41,047 bases of DNA from DASZIT01 sp036489495 (GTDB lineage: Bacteria; Actinomycetota; Acidimicrobiia; Acidimicrobiales; RAAP-2), in contig DASXFR010000096.1 of assembly GCA_036489495.1 (NCBI GenBank), positions 1 to 41,047 on the forward strand, given 5' to 3'. Made by a program: the position numbers and the translations under genes. The notes under the pieces were generated by a model that ran no database searches, was not told the DNA's origin, and saw only the letters and a program-made list of their open reading frames with translations. Positions 14,947-22,093 of the stretch are shown here, piece after piece. Numbering within the stretch: the stretch's first letter is position 1; each line of letters opens with the position of its first letter.

Positions 14947-14951
14947 TGATC

Positions 14952-15902
14952 ATGAACAAGCACACCACTCGACGCCTGCTGGCCGCGGCCGTCGTCATTC
15001 CCGTAGTCCTGGCCCTCGGATGCACGTCGAGTCCCACCGCCGCGCCGGCGGCGACCAACACGTCATACCCGATGGTGATCCATGCGGCCAATGGCAAGGT
15101 CACCATCACCCACCGGCCCACCGCCATCGTCTCGCTGACACCGACCGGCACCGAGATGCTCTATGCCATCGGGGCCGGATCCCAGGTGAAGGCGGTGGAC
15201 AAGAACTCCGACTATCCGGCCGGGGCGCCGATGACCAGCCTCGACGGAAACAGTCCTAACGTCGAGGCCATCGTCAACTACAAGCCGGACCTGGTGGTGG
15301 TGTCCGAAGATTCGGCCGGGTTCCAGCAGCAGTTGAGCGCGCTGGGCATCCCGGTGCTGGAGGATCCGGCCGCCAATACCCTGGCCCAGTCCTATCAGCA
15401 GTATGTCCAACTCGGGCAGGCCACCGGGCATGTGGCCGCGGCCCAGACCGAGGTGGCCCACGTCAAAGCCCAGATCGCCCAAGTGGTGGCGGCCACCCCC
15501 AAGCCGACCGGCTCGGAGTCCTACTACTACGAGCTGGACCAGACCTACTTCACCGCCACCTCGTCCACCTTCATCGGTAATGTGTTCAGCTTGCTGGGGC
15601 TCAAGAACATCGCCGATGCCTCCGCCGACGCCGCCAGCAGCGGGGGCTATCCGCAACTCAACGCCGAGTACATCCTCAAGGCCAACCCCACCTACATCTT
15701 CCTGGCCGACACCATCTGCTGCGCCCAGAACGCCGCCACCGTGGGGGCCCGGCCGGGCTGGTCGACGCTGTCGGCGGTGACCAACCACCGGATCGTCCTG
15801 CTCAACGACGACATCGCCTCGAGGTGGGGCCCGCGGGTGGTCACCCTGCTGAAGGACGTGGCCACCACCGTCGAGGCCCAGCGGCGGGCACCGGCGACAT
15901 GA
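14952..15902 (+). CDS. btuF: Corrinoid ABC transporter substrate-binding lipoprotein BtuF
   Basis: The protein has 316 residues and starts at ATG 14952, 6 bases after GGAGG; the ATG at 14946 directly abuts that SD and is less likely. The N-terminus MNKHTTRRLL...VVLALGC is a lipoprotein signal with lipobox LALGC and Cys24 as the lipidated residue. The mature part follows the BtuF/FhuD periplasmic-binding fold of helical-backbone type: RPTAIVSLTPTGTEMLYAIGAG, NVEAIVNYKPDLVVVSEDS, and in the C-lobe AEYILKANPTYIFLAD. It captures corrinoids outside the membrane and delivers them to BtuC. The riboswitch and the salvage genes downstream make cobalamin, rather than siderophore, the likely ligand. Confidence 0.93.
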   Translation: MNKHTTRRLLAAAVVIPVVLALGCTSSPTAAPAATNTSYPMVIHAANGKVTITHRPTAIVSLTPTGTEMLYAIGAGSQVKAVDKNSDYPAGAPMTSLDGNSPNVEAIVNYKPDLVVVSEDSAGFQQQLSALGIPVLEDPAANTLAQSYQQYVQLGQATGHVAAAQTEVAHVKAQIAQVVAATPKPTGSESYYYELDQTYFTATSSTFIGNVFSLLGLKNIADASADAASSGGYPQLNAEYILKANPTYIFLADTICCAQNAATVGARPGWSTLSAVTNHRIVLLNDDIASRWGPRVVTLLKDVATTVEAQRRAPAT

Positions 15903-16990
15903 CGGCAACCCTGCCCGACCGGGTGACCGGCGACCCGGTCGTCGCCGAGGCGCCGGAGACCTCCTCGCGGGTGTCGGTCAGGGTTCCGATTCTGGTGGCC
16001 ACCGGTGTCCTGCTGGTCGCCGCCCTCCTGGGGATCTCCATCGGCCCGGCCGGCGTGTCGGTGTCCGACACCCTCGGCTCGCTGCTGGTGCACCTTCCGC
16101 TGCTCCACTTCCACACCCAGGCATCCCACCTCGATCAGGCCATCGTCTGGCAGATCCGGCTGCCCCGGGTGGTGCTGGCCGGGCTGGTCGGCGCGATGTT
16201 GGCCGCCGGCGGCGCCTCCTACCAAGGGGTGTTCCGCAACCCGTTGGCCGATCCCTATCTGCTGGGGGTGGCGGCCGGCGCCGGGTTGGGCGCCACCATC
16301 GTCATCGTGTCCGGCCCCGGCCTGTCCCAGCTGTTGCCGGTGGCGGCGTTCGTCGGGGGCGTCGGGGCGGTGGTGTTGACCTACCTGGTCGGGGCCAACA
16401 CCGGCGGTCGGGCGTCGGGCCCGTCCATCCTGCTGGCCGGGGTGGCGGTGGCCGCCCTGCTCACCGCCATCCAGACCTACCTCCAACAGCGGAACGCCCA
16501 GGACCTTCAGCAGGTCTACACCTGGATCCTCGGCCGGCTGACGGTGGCGTCGTGGTCCGACGTGGTGCTCATCCTCCCCTACGTGGGGGTCAGCGCCGTC
16601 GTCCTCCTGGCCCACCGGCGGATGCTCGACGTCCTCCGGGTCGGCGAGGACGAAGCCGGAAGCCTGGGGGTCGACCCGGCCCGGGTGCGGCTGATCGTGG
16701 TGGCCGCCGCCACCCTGGGCACCGCGGCGGCGGTGTCGGTCAGCGGCCTCATCGGCTTCGTCGGGATCATCGCCCCGCACGCCGTCCGGCTGGCCACCAA
16801 CTCCAGCTACCGGGTGGTGATGCCGGTGTCGATGATCGGCGGGGCGGCGTTCCTGATCTTGGCCGATCTGGCCGCCCGGACCGTCCAGGCTCCCGACGAG
16901 ATCCCCATCGGGGTGGTCACCGCCGTGGTCGGCGCCCCGTTCTTCCTGTTCGTCCTCCGCTCCAAGCGGGCCCGGCAGGGGGTGCTGTAG
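15899..16990 (+). CDS. btuC: Corrinoid ABC transporter permease BtuC
   Basis: The protein has 363 residues and starts at ATG 15899, overlapping the btuF stop by four bases (ATGA). The FecCD/BtuC permease family is clear from RLPRVVLAGLVGAMLAAGGASYQGVFRNPLADPYLLGVAAGAG near residue 90, GRLTVASW in the middle and SGLIGFVGIIAPHAVRL near residue 285, the coupling loop that meets BtuD. About ten hydrophobic helices can be read. The N-terminal 25 residues are an extra polar extension. It acts as a dimer with BtuD to carry cobalamin or cobinamide inward. Confidence 0.95.
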   Translation: MTATLPDRVTGDPVVAEAPETSSRVSVRVPILVATGVLLVAALLGISIGPAGVSVSDTLGSLLVHLPLLHFHTQASHLDQAIVWQIRLPRVVLAGLVGAMLAAGGASYQGVFRNPLADPYLLGVAAGAGLGATIVIVSGPGLSQLLPVAAFVGGVGAVVLTYLVGANTGGRASGPSILLAGVAVAALLTAIQTYLQQRNAQDLQQVYTWILGRLTVASWSDVVLILPYVGVSAVVLLAHRRMLDVLRVGEDEAGSLGVDPARVRLIVVAAATLGTAAAVSVSGLIGFVGIIAPHAVRLATNSSYRVVMPVSMIGGAAFLILADLAARTVQAPDEIPIGVVTAVVGAPFFLFVLRSKRARQGVL

Positions 16991-17818
16991 ATGCGGGCGG
17001 GATCCGACCCCGGGCCGATGATCGACCTCGACCGGCTCAGCGTCCACTTCGGCCCGGTGGTCGCCCTCGACCGGGCGGACCTGACCGTGGCCCGGGGCGA
17101 ATGGGTGGGGTTGATCGGGGCCAACGGCGCGGGGAAGACGACCCTGCTCCGATCCCTCGCCCATCTCGAAGCCCATCAGGGCACGGTGCTGGTCGACGGC
17201 TGTGCCACCGCCGCGCTGTCGCGCCGGCGCCGGGCCCGGCTGGTGGCCTACGTGCCCCAGCAGCCCGACCTCCCCCACGACATGGCGGTGATCGACTACA
17301 CCCTGCTCGGACGCACCCCGCACATCGGGTACTTCGGGGTCGAGACCGCCGAGGACATCCGGCACTGCCATGATCTGCTCGACCGCCTCGGGTTGGACGG
17401 CATGGCCGACCGGCACCTGGCCACGCTGTCGGGCGGCGAGCTCCAGCGGGTGGTCCTGGCCCGGGCCCTGGCCCAGGACGCGCCGGTGCTGCTGCTCGAC
17501 GAGCCGACCAGCGCCCTCGACCTCGGCCGGCGGGTCGACGCCCTGGAGCTGGTGGACGATGTCCGCCGGGAGCGGGGGCTGACCGTGCTCAGCGCCATGC
17601 ACGACCTGACGCTGGCCGCCCAGTTCGCCGATCGCCTGGTGCTGCTGTCCGGGGGGCAGGTGGTGGCCGACGGACCCCCGGCGGAGGTCCTGGACGAGAA
17701 ACTGCTGACCCGGCACTTCGGCGGGTCGGTCCAGGTCATCGTGACCGACGACGACGAGCTGGTGGTGGTGCCCCGCCGGAGCCGGCCGACAAGGAGGATG
17801 TCATGCCAGATCGCCTAG
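16991..17818 (+). CDS. btuD: Corrinoid ABC transporter ATPase BtuD
   Basis: The protein has 275 residues. ATG 16991 directly follows the btuC stop; a second ATG at 17021 (MIDLDRLSVHF) is closer to the usual family start. Walker A is GANGAGKTT, the Q-loop lies in YVPQQPDLP, the ABC signature is LSGGELQR, Walker B is VLLLDEPTSALD and the switch His is in SAMHDLTLAAQF. These are all intact, so it should be an active ATPase of the iron/B12 importer type. The last 16 bases overlap cobO, including its SD (AAGGAGG). Confidence 0.95.
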   Translation: MRAGSDPGPMIDLDRLSVHFGPVVALDRADLTVARGEWVGLIGANGAGKTTLLRSLAHLEAHQGTVLVDGCATAALSRRRRARLVAYVPQQPDLPHDMAVIDYTLLGRTPHIGYFGVETAEDIRHCHDLLDRLGLDGMADRHLATLSGGELQRVVLARALAQDAPVLLLDEPTSALDLGRRVDALELVDDVRRERGLTVLSAMHDLTLAAQFADRLVLLSGGQVVADGPPAEVLDEKLLTRHFGGSVQVIVTDDDELVVVPRRSRPTRRMSCQIA

Positions 17819-18378
17819 TGCCGTTGCCCGACCACACCGAGCCGGAGACCCCGCCGGTCCGGGTGAAGTCCCAGGTACTGCTCAACACCGGGGATGGCAA
17901 GGGGAAGTCGTCGGCCGCCTTCGGGGTGATGGGGCGGGCCTGGGCCCGGGGGTGGACGGTGGGGGTCGTCCAGTTCGTCAAGGGCGGGAAGTGGAAGGTG
18001 GGCGAGAAGAAACTGGCCGAGCACCTGGGGATCGAGTGGCAGACGTTGGGCGACGGGTTCACCTGGGAGTCGACCGACCTCGACGAGACCGAGGCCAAGG
18101 GCCGGCACGCCTGGGAGGTGGCCCGGGAGAAGCTGGCCTCGGGTCGCTACGACATGCTCATCTTCGACGAGGTGACCTATGCCGTCTCTTATGGCTGGGT
18201 CCCGGTGGCCGACGTCGTCGAGGCGGTGGTCAACCGGTCACCGGCCACCAACGTGGTGATGACCGGCCGTCACGCCCCGGCCGAGCTCATCGAGATCGCC
18301 GACACCGTCACCGAGATGACCATGGTCAAGCACGCCTACCAACGCGGGATCCGGGCGGTCAAGGGAATCGAGTATTGA
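17803..18378 (+). CDS. cobO: Corrinoid adenosyltransferase CobO/BtuR
   Basis: The protein has 191 residues and starts at ATG 17803 with AAGGAGG inside the btuD end. The P-loop variant GDGKGKSS is at residues 30-37, and GVVQFVKGGKWKVGEKKLAE and MLIFDEVTYAVSYGWV are typical of the CobA/CobO/BtuR type (not PduO or EutT). The enzyme transfers the 5'-deoxyadenosyl group from ATP to cob(I)alamin or cobinamide. In this operon it adenosylates imported corrinoids, the form preferred by the following CbiZ, CbiB and CobU. Confidence 0.96.
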   Translation: MPDRLVPLPDHTEPETPPVRVKSQVLLNTGDGKGKSSAAFGVMGRAWARGWTVGVVQFVKGGKWKVGEKKLAEHLGIEWQTLGDGFTWESTDLDETEAKGRHAWEVAREKLASGRYDMLIFDEVTYAVSYGWVPVADVVEAVVNRSPATNVVMTGRHAPAELIEIADTVTEMTMVKHAYQRGIRAVKGIEY

Positions 18379-19013
18379 CCACCTCCGAGCTGCGCGCCGC
18401 CGACGCCGCCGGCACCACCCTGCCGGTGATGGTCTGGCGGCTGGCGGTCCCGTGGCTGGCCGCCTCCACCGCCTCGGTGGGCGGGGGTCTCGGGCGACGG
18501 AACTGGGTGGTCAACGCCCAGGTGATCGCCGACTACGGCCGGTGCGACCCCGAAGACCACGTCGCCGACCTGGCCACCGAGCTCGGCCTGGCGGGTCCGG
18601 GAGTGGGGATGCTGACCGCCGCCGACGTCACCGGCGCCCGCCGGACGGTCGACCACGGCGTGGAGGTAGAGGCGACCGTGGGGGTCACCCATCCGACCTG
18701 GGCGGCCGAAACCGGGGACCGGGTCGATCCACCCCGCCCGCCGGGGACCATCAACGTGGTCGCCTTCGTCCCCGAGCGCTTGTCGGACGCCGCCCTCCTC
18801 AATGCGCTGTGCACCGCCACCGAGGCCAAGACCCAGGCCCTGTTGGAGGCGGGTGTCCCCGGTACCGGGACCGCCTCCGACGCGCTCTGCATCCTGTGCC
18901 CGGCCGACGGGCCGACCCACCGGTTCGGAGGCCCGCGCTCGACCTGGGGGGCCCGGCTGGCCCGGGCCGTGCATACCGCGGTCGCCGAGGGTTGCCCGGG
19001 GGTTGGCCGGTGA
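18375..19013 (+). CDS. cbiZ: Adenosylcobinamide amidohydrolase CbiZ
   Basis: The protein has 212 residues and starts at TTG 18375, overlapping the cobO stop (TTGA), with AAGGGA upstream at 18361-18366. Family features are ASTASVGGGLGRRNWVVNAQV near the N-terminus, GVGMLTAADV, VGVTHPTWA, and the C-terminal TEAKTQALLEAGVPGTGTASDALCILCP. CbiZ cuts the aminopropanol side chain (or the nucleotide loop) off adenosylated corrinoids. This gives adenosylcobyric acid, which CbiB can then re-attach to aminopropanol phosphate. Its presence shows that salvage here can remodel foreign corrinoids rather than only complete cobinamide. Confidence 0.92.
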   Translation: MTTSELRAADAAGTTLPVMVWRLAVPWLAASTASVGGGLGRRNWVVNAQVIADYGRCDPEDHVADLATELGLAGPGVGMLTAADVTGARRTVDHGVEVEATVGVTHPTWAAETGDRVDPPRPPGTINVVAFVPERLSDAALLNALCTATEAKTQALLEAGVPGTGTASDALCILCPADGPTHRFGGPRSTWGARLARAVHTAVAEGCPGVGR

Positions 19014-19510
19014 TCGTCCTGGTCCTCGGGGGGGCCCGCTCGGGCAAGTCCGCCTTCGCCGAACGGTTGGCGGCCGGGTTGCCCGAGCCGGTGACCTACG
19101 TCGCCACCCTCGAGGTCGGGGACGACCCGGAGTTGGCCGACCGGGTGGCCACCCACCGGCAGCGTCGACCCGCCGGCTGGTCGACGGTTGAACCCGGCGC
19201 CGGGCTCCCCGACGCGCTGGCGCAACTGGGCGGAACCGCGCTGGTGGATTCCCTCGGGCCCTGGCTGGCCGGGCTGGCCGGCATGGCCGCCGATCCCGAA
19301 CCGCTGTGCTCCGCCCTCGCCCGGCGCGCCGGCGACACCGTGGTGGTGTCGGAAGAGGTGGGGCTCGGGGTCCATCCGTCCTCGGAGGCGGGACGCCAGT
19401 TCCGGGACAGCCTGGGCACCCTCAACCAGGCGGTGGCGGCGGTGGCCGACCGGGTGGTGCTGGTGGTGGCGGGTCGCGCCCTCACCCTCCATCCGCCGGA
19501 AGCCATCTGA
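19010..19510 (+). CDS. cobU: Adenosylcobinamide kinase / cobinamide-phosphate guanylyltransferase CobU
   Basis: The protein has 166 residues and starts at GTG 19010, overlapping the cbiZ stop (GTGA). The P-loop GGARSGKS is at residues 7-14. The guanylylated histidine is probably His49 in VATHRQRRPAGWSTVE. VVSEEVGLGVHPSSEAGRQFRDSLGTLNQAVAAVADRVVLVVAG is the diagnostic C-terminal pattern. The enzyme phosphorylates adenosylcobinamide and adds GMP, giving AdoCbi-GDP for CobS. It is slightly shorter than the roughly 180 residues of enteric CobU. Confidence 0.95.
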   Translation: MIVLVLGGARSGKSAFAERLAAGLPEPVTYVATLEVGDDPELADRVATHRQRRPAGWSTVEPGAGLPDALAQLGGTALVDSLGPWLAGLAGMAADPEPLCSALARRAGDTVVVSEEVGLGVHPSSEAGRQFRDSLGTLNQAVAAVADRVVLVVAGRALTLHPPEAI

Positions 19511-20253
19511 TGCGCCGGGCCATCGCCTTCCTCACCCCCTTCGGCCCGTCGGCGGCGCCGACGTCGACCACCTTCGGCTGGTTCCCGTTGGTCGGCGCCG
19601 CTATCGGCCTGCTCATCGGCGGGGTGTGGTGGGCAGCGGACCGGGCCTGGAACCCGGTGGCGGCGGCGGCGGTGACCGTCATCGCCGACATCGCTGTCAC
19701 CGGCTACCTGCACCTCGACGGGCTGGCCGACAGTGCCGACGGTCTCCTCCCGCCGCTGGCCCGGTCGCGGCGCCTCGAGGTGATGAGCGACCCGGCGGTC
19801 GGGGCCTTCGGTGCCGTCACGGTGATGGCGGTGTTGCTGTTGCGCTTCGGCGCCCTGGCCTCGAGGCCGGCGGTGCCGCTGGTGGTGGCCGGGCTGTGGT
19901 GCGGCTCGCGCACCTCGATGGTGGCCATCGCCCGGACCCTCGCCTACGCCCGGCCGGACGGCGGATTGGTCACCGCCTTCGTCCCGCCGCCGATCGGATC
20001 TCCGGGGCCGTCGGTCCGGCGTTGGACCGCCGGCGCGGTGGTCACGGTCGTGGCAGGCGTGGCGCTGGCGCTGGTGTTGGCCGCCATCGGCGACCGGGTC
20101 CGAGGGTTGGAAGCGGTCGGTGCCGAGGCGGTGGCGGTGGCGGTGGTGGCTTGGCTGGCCCAGCGCCGGATCGGCGGGTTCACCGGCGACGTCTTGGGGG
20201 CGGCCGGGGTGGTGGGGGAGACGGTCGGGCTCCTGGTGCTGGCGGCCCGATGA
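19510..20253 (+). CDS. cobS: Adenosylcobinamide-GDP ribazoletransferase CobS
   Basis: This 247-residue membrane protein starts at ATG 19510, sharing one base with the cobU stop (TGATG). Diagnostic motifs are TPFGPSAAPTSTTFGWFPLVGAAIG at the N-terminus, TGYLHLDGLADSADGLLPP (acidic active-site segment near residues 70-85) and EVMSDPAVGAFGAVTVM, with several hydrophobic helices after. CobS joins AdoCbi-GDP to alpha-ribazole (or its phosphate) in the membrane to complete the cobalamin nucleotide loop. It is fed by CobU on one side and by the BluB-CobT protein on the other. Confidence 0.95.
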   Translation: MRRAIAFLTPFGPSAAPTSTTFGWFPLVGAAIGLLIGGVWWAADRAWNPVAAAAVTVIADIAVTGYLHLDGLADSADGLLPPLARSRRLEVMSDPAVGAFGAVTVMAVLLLRFGALASRPAVPLVVAGLWCGSRTSMVAIARTLAYARPDGGLVTAFVPPPIGSPGPSVRRWTAGAVVTVVAGVALALVLAAIGDRVRGLEAVGAEAVAVAVVAWLAQRRIGGFTGDVLGAAGVVGETVGLLVLAAR

Positions 20254-21173
20254 CCTCCCGCCGCCGGACCCGGCTGCCCCGACCGTTGGCCGCCGCCGCC
20301 GGGGTGATGCTCGACCGGGTGACCCACGAGCCCCCGGGGGCAGTACACCCGGTGGTCCTGTTCGGCCGGGCCATGACCGGGATCGAGCGACGGCTGTATG
20401 GCGATAACCGCACCGCCGGGGTGGTCCACGCCGCCACCGGTGCCGCTCTCGGGGTCGCCAGCGGAGCCGCGCTGGGGTCCACCTCGCTGGCCACCGGGCT
20501 GGCGGTGGCGGGCCGGGCCCTGGCCGATGCCGCCGGTGACATCGGACACTGGCTGGAAGTCGGGGACCTGGATGAGGCCCGGTCCCGGCTGCCGTCCTTG
20601 GTAGGGCGCGATCCGGCCGGGCTGGATGCCAAGCAGATGGCCCGGGCGGTGGTCGAATCGGTGGCCGAGAACACCGTGGACGGAGTGGTCGGGCCGGCGC
20701 TGTGGGGGGCGGTGGCCGGGGCCCCCGGGGCGCTCGGGTTCCGCGCCGTGAATACGCTGGACTCGATGGTCGGTCATCGCTCTCCGCGCTACTCCAACTA
20801 CGGATGGGCCAGCGCCCGGGCCGACGATGTCATCGCCTTCCTCCCCGCCCGGCTGACCGCCATGCTGGTGGGTCTGGTCCGACCGGCGGCGGCCGGGGAG
20901 ATCTGGCGGGCGGCGCGGACCCAAGCCCCGGCCCACCCGTCGCCGAACTCCGGGGTGGCCGAGGCGGCGTTCGCCGCCGCCCTCGGCCTCCGGCTCGGGG
21001 GCCTCAGCCGCTACGGGGGCCGGGCCGAGCTCCGCCCCCCACTCGGGACCGGGCGGGCGGCGGAGCCGGCCGACATCGCCCGGGCGGTGAAGCTGTCCCT
21101 GGATGTCGGCACCGGGATGGCGGTCGGGCTCGGGGCCATCGGGGCCTGGCAGTGGCGGCGGGGGTCTCGGTGA
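20250..21173 (+). CDS. cbiB: Cobinamide synthase CbiB/CobD
   Basis: The protein has 307 residues and starts at ATG 20250, overlapping the cobS stop (ATGA). It shows HPVVLFGRAMTGIERRLY near residue 33, KQMARAVVESVAENTVDGVVGPALWGAVAGAPGAL, and NTLDSMVGHRSPRYSNYGWASARADDV. These are the signature blocks of this integral membrane family. It condenses adenosylcobyric acid with aminopropanol (phosphate), the step needed after CbiZ. Called CobD in the aerobic-pathway naming and CbiB in the Salmonella naming. Confidence 0.95.
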   Translation: MTSRRRTRLPRPLAAAAGVMLDRVTHEPPGAVHPVVLFGRAMTGIERRLYGDNRTAGVVHAATGAALGVASGAALGSTSLATGLAVAGRALADAAGDIGHWLEVGDLDEARSRLPSLVGRDPAGLDAKQMARAVVESVAENTVDGVVGPALWGAVAGAPGALGFRAVNTLDSMVGHRSPRYSNYGWASARADDVIAFLPARLTAMLVGLVRPAAAGEIWRAARTQAPAHPSPNSGVAEAAFAAALGLRLGGLSRYGGRAELRPPLGTGRAAEPADIARAVKLSLDVGTGMAVGLGAIGAWQWRRGSR

Positions 21174-22093
21174 GTCGGACCCTCCCGTCGATCGCCCTCC
21201 CGAGCCCCGGCGCCCACGGGGGAGACGGCGCGGTGCTGGCCGCTGCCCTCGGCCTGGATCCCGACGCCGTCCTCGACCTCTCGCTGTCCCTGAACCCGGT
21301 CGCCCCCGACCCGGTCCCGGTGCTGTCCCGTTACCTGCCCGCCATCGGCCGGTACCCGGACCCGGCGGCGGCCGCCGCGGCGCTGGCGGCGGCCATGGGT
21401 GTCGACCGGGACCGGCTGCTGCTGACCAACGGGGGGGCCGAGGCCATCGCGCTGGTCGCCGCCGAGCTGGGCGGCGGGGTGACCGAGCCGGAGTTCTCCC
21501 TCCACCCGCGAGGCACCGGTCGGCGTTGGCGGTCGAATCCTCACAACCCGACCGGGCGGTTGGCCCCCCCGGGCGAGATCGCCGACGTCTGGGATGAGGC
21601 CTTCTTCCCACTGGCCACCGGGGCGTGGACCCGGGGCGATGCCGGCGCGGTGGTGGTCGGCTCGCTGACCAAGCTGCTGGCCTGCCCCGGTCTCCGGCTG
21701 GGCTATGTGTTGGCCGATCCCGAGTTGATCGACGCCTGCCGACGCCGCCAACCGGCATGGTCCGTGAACGGCCTGGCCAGCGCGGCGCTGCCTGAGCTCC
21801 TCGACGCCGTCGACCTCCGCGGCTGGGCGCGGCGGGTAGCCGGGCTCCGGGCCGAGTTGATCTCCGAGCTGGAGGCCCACGGTCTCCGCACCCGGCCGTC
21901 CGATGCCAACTGGGTCCTGGTCGACCGGGCCGGATTGCGGGAGCTCCTCGCCCCCCAGGCCATCGCGGTGCGCGACTGTGCGAACTTCGGCCTCCCCGGG
22001 GTGAACCGGGTGGCGGTGCCCGACGCCGACGGCCTCAGCCGCCTGTCCGCCGCCCTGGGTCGGATCCATCTGGCTCCGGAGCCGGAACGGTGA
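21170..22093 (+). CDS. cobC: Compact PLP aminotransferase-fold enzyme, probable threonine-phosphate decarboxylase (CobC-like)
   Basis: The protein has 307 residues and starts at GTG 21170 (GTGA overlap with cbiB). It is a fold-type I PLP enzyme, with LSLSLNPVAPDPVPVL and RYPDPAAAAAALAAAMGVDRDRLLLTNGGAEAIALVAAEL at the N-terminus. RSNPHNPTGRL is the aminotransferase NPxNPTG motif, DEAF follows, and VGSLTKLLACPGLRLGY carries the Schiff-base lysine. Position next to cbiB suggests it makes (R)-1-aminopropan-2-ol phosphate from threonine phosphate. It is shorter than the usual 350-residue enzymes. The stretch between the FS(x)Y-type motif (EPEFSLHP) and NPHNPTG is only about 12 residues, where family members usually have 40 or more. 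Confidence 0.85.
   Translation: MSRTLPSIALPSPGAHGGDGAVLAAALGLDPDAVLDLSLSLNPVAPDPVPVLSRYLPAIGRYPDPAAAAAALAAAMGVDRDRLLLTNGGAEAIALVAAELGGGVTEPEFSLHPRGTGRRWRSNPHNPTGRLAPPGEIADVWDEAFFPLATGAWTRGDAGAVVVGSLTKLLACPGLRLGYVLADPELIDACRRRQPAWSVNGLASAALPELLDAVDLRGWARRVAGLRAELISELEAHGLRTRPSDANWVLVDRAGLRELLAPQAIAVRDCANFGLPGVNRVAVPDADGLSRLSAALGRIHLAPEPER

Noticed and set aside
14946..14951. ATG 14946 as the btuF start
   Set aside because: It abuts GGAGG with no spacer; ATG 14952 has the correct six-base spacing and gives a normal lipoprotein signal.
15692..17716. 674-codon minus-strand frame opposite btuC and btuD
   Set aside because: Antisense of well-identified transporter genes; composition (His, Gln, Gly, Asp) is typical of the mirror frame of GC-rich genes.
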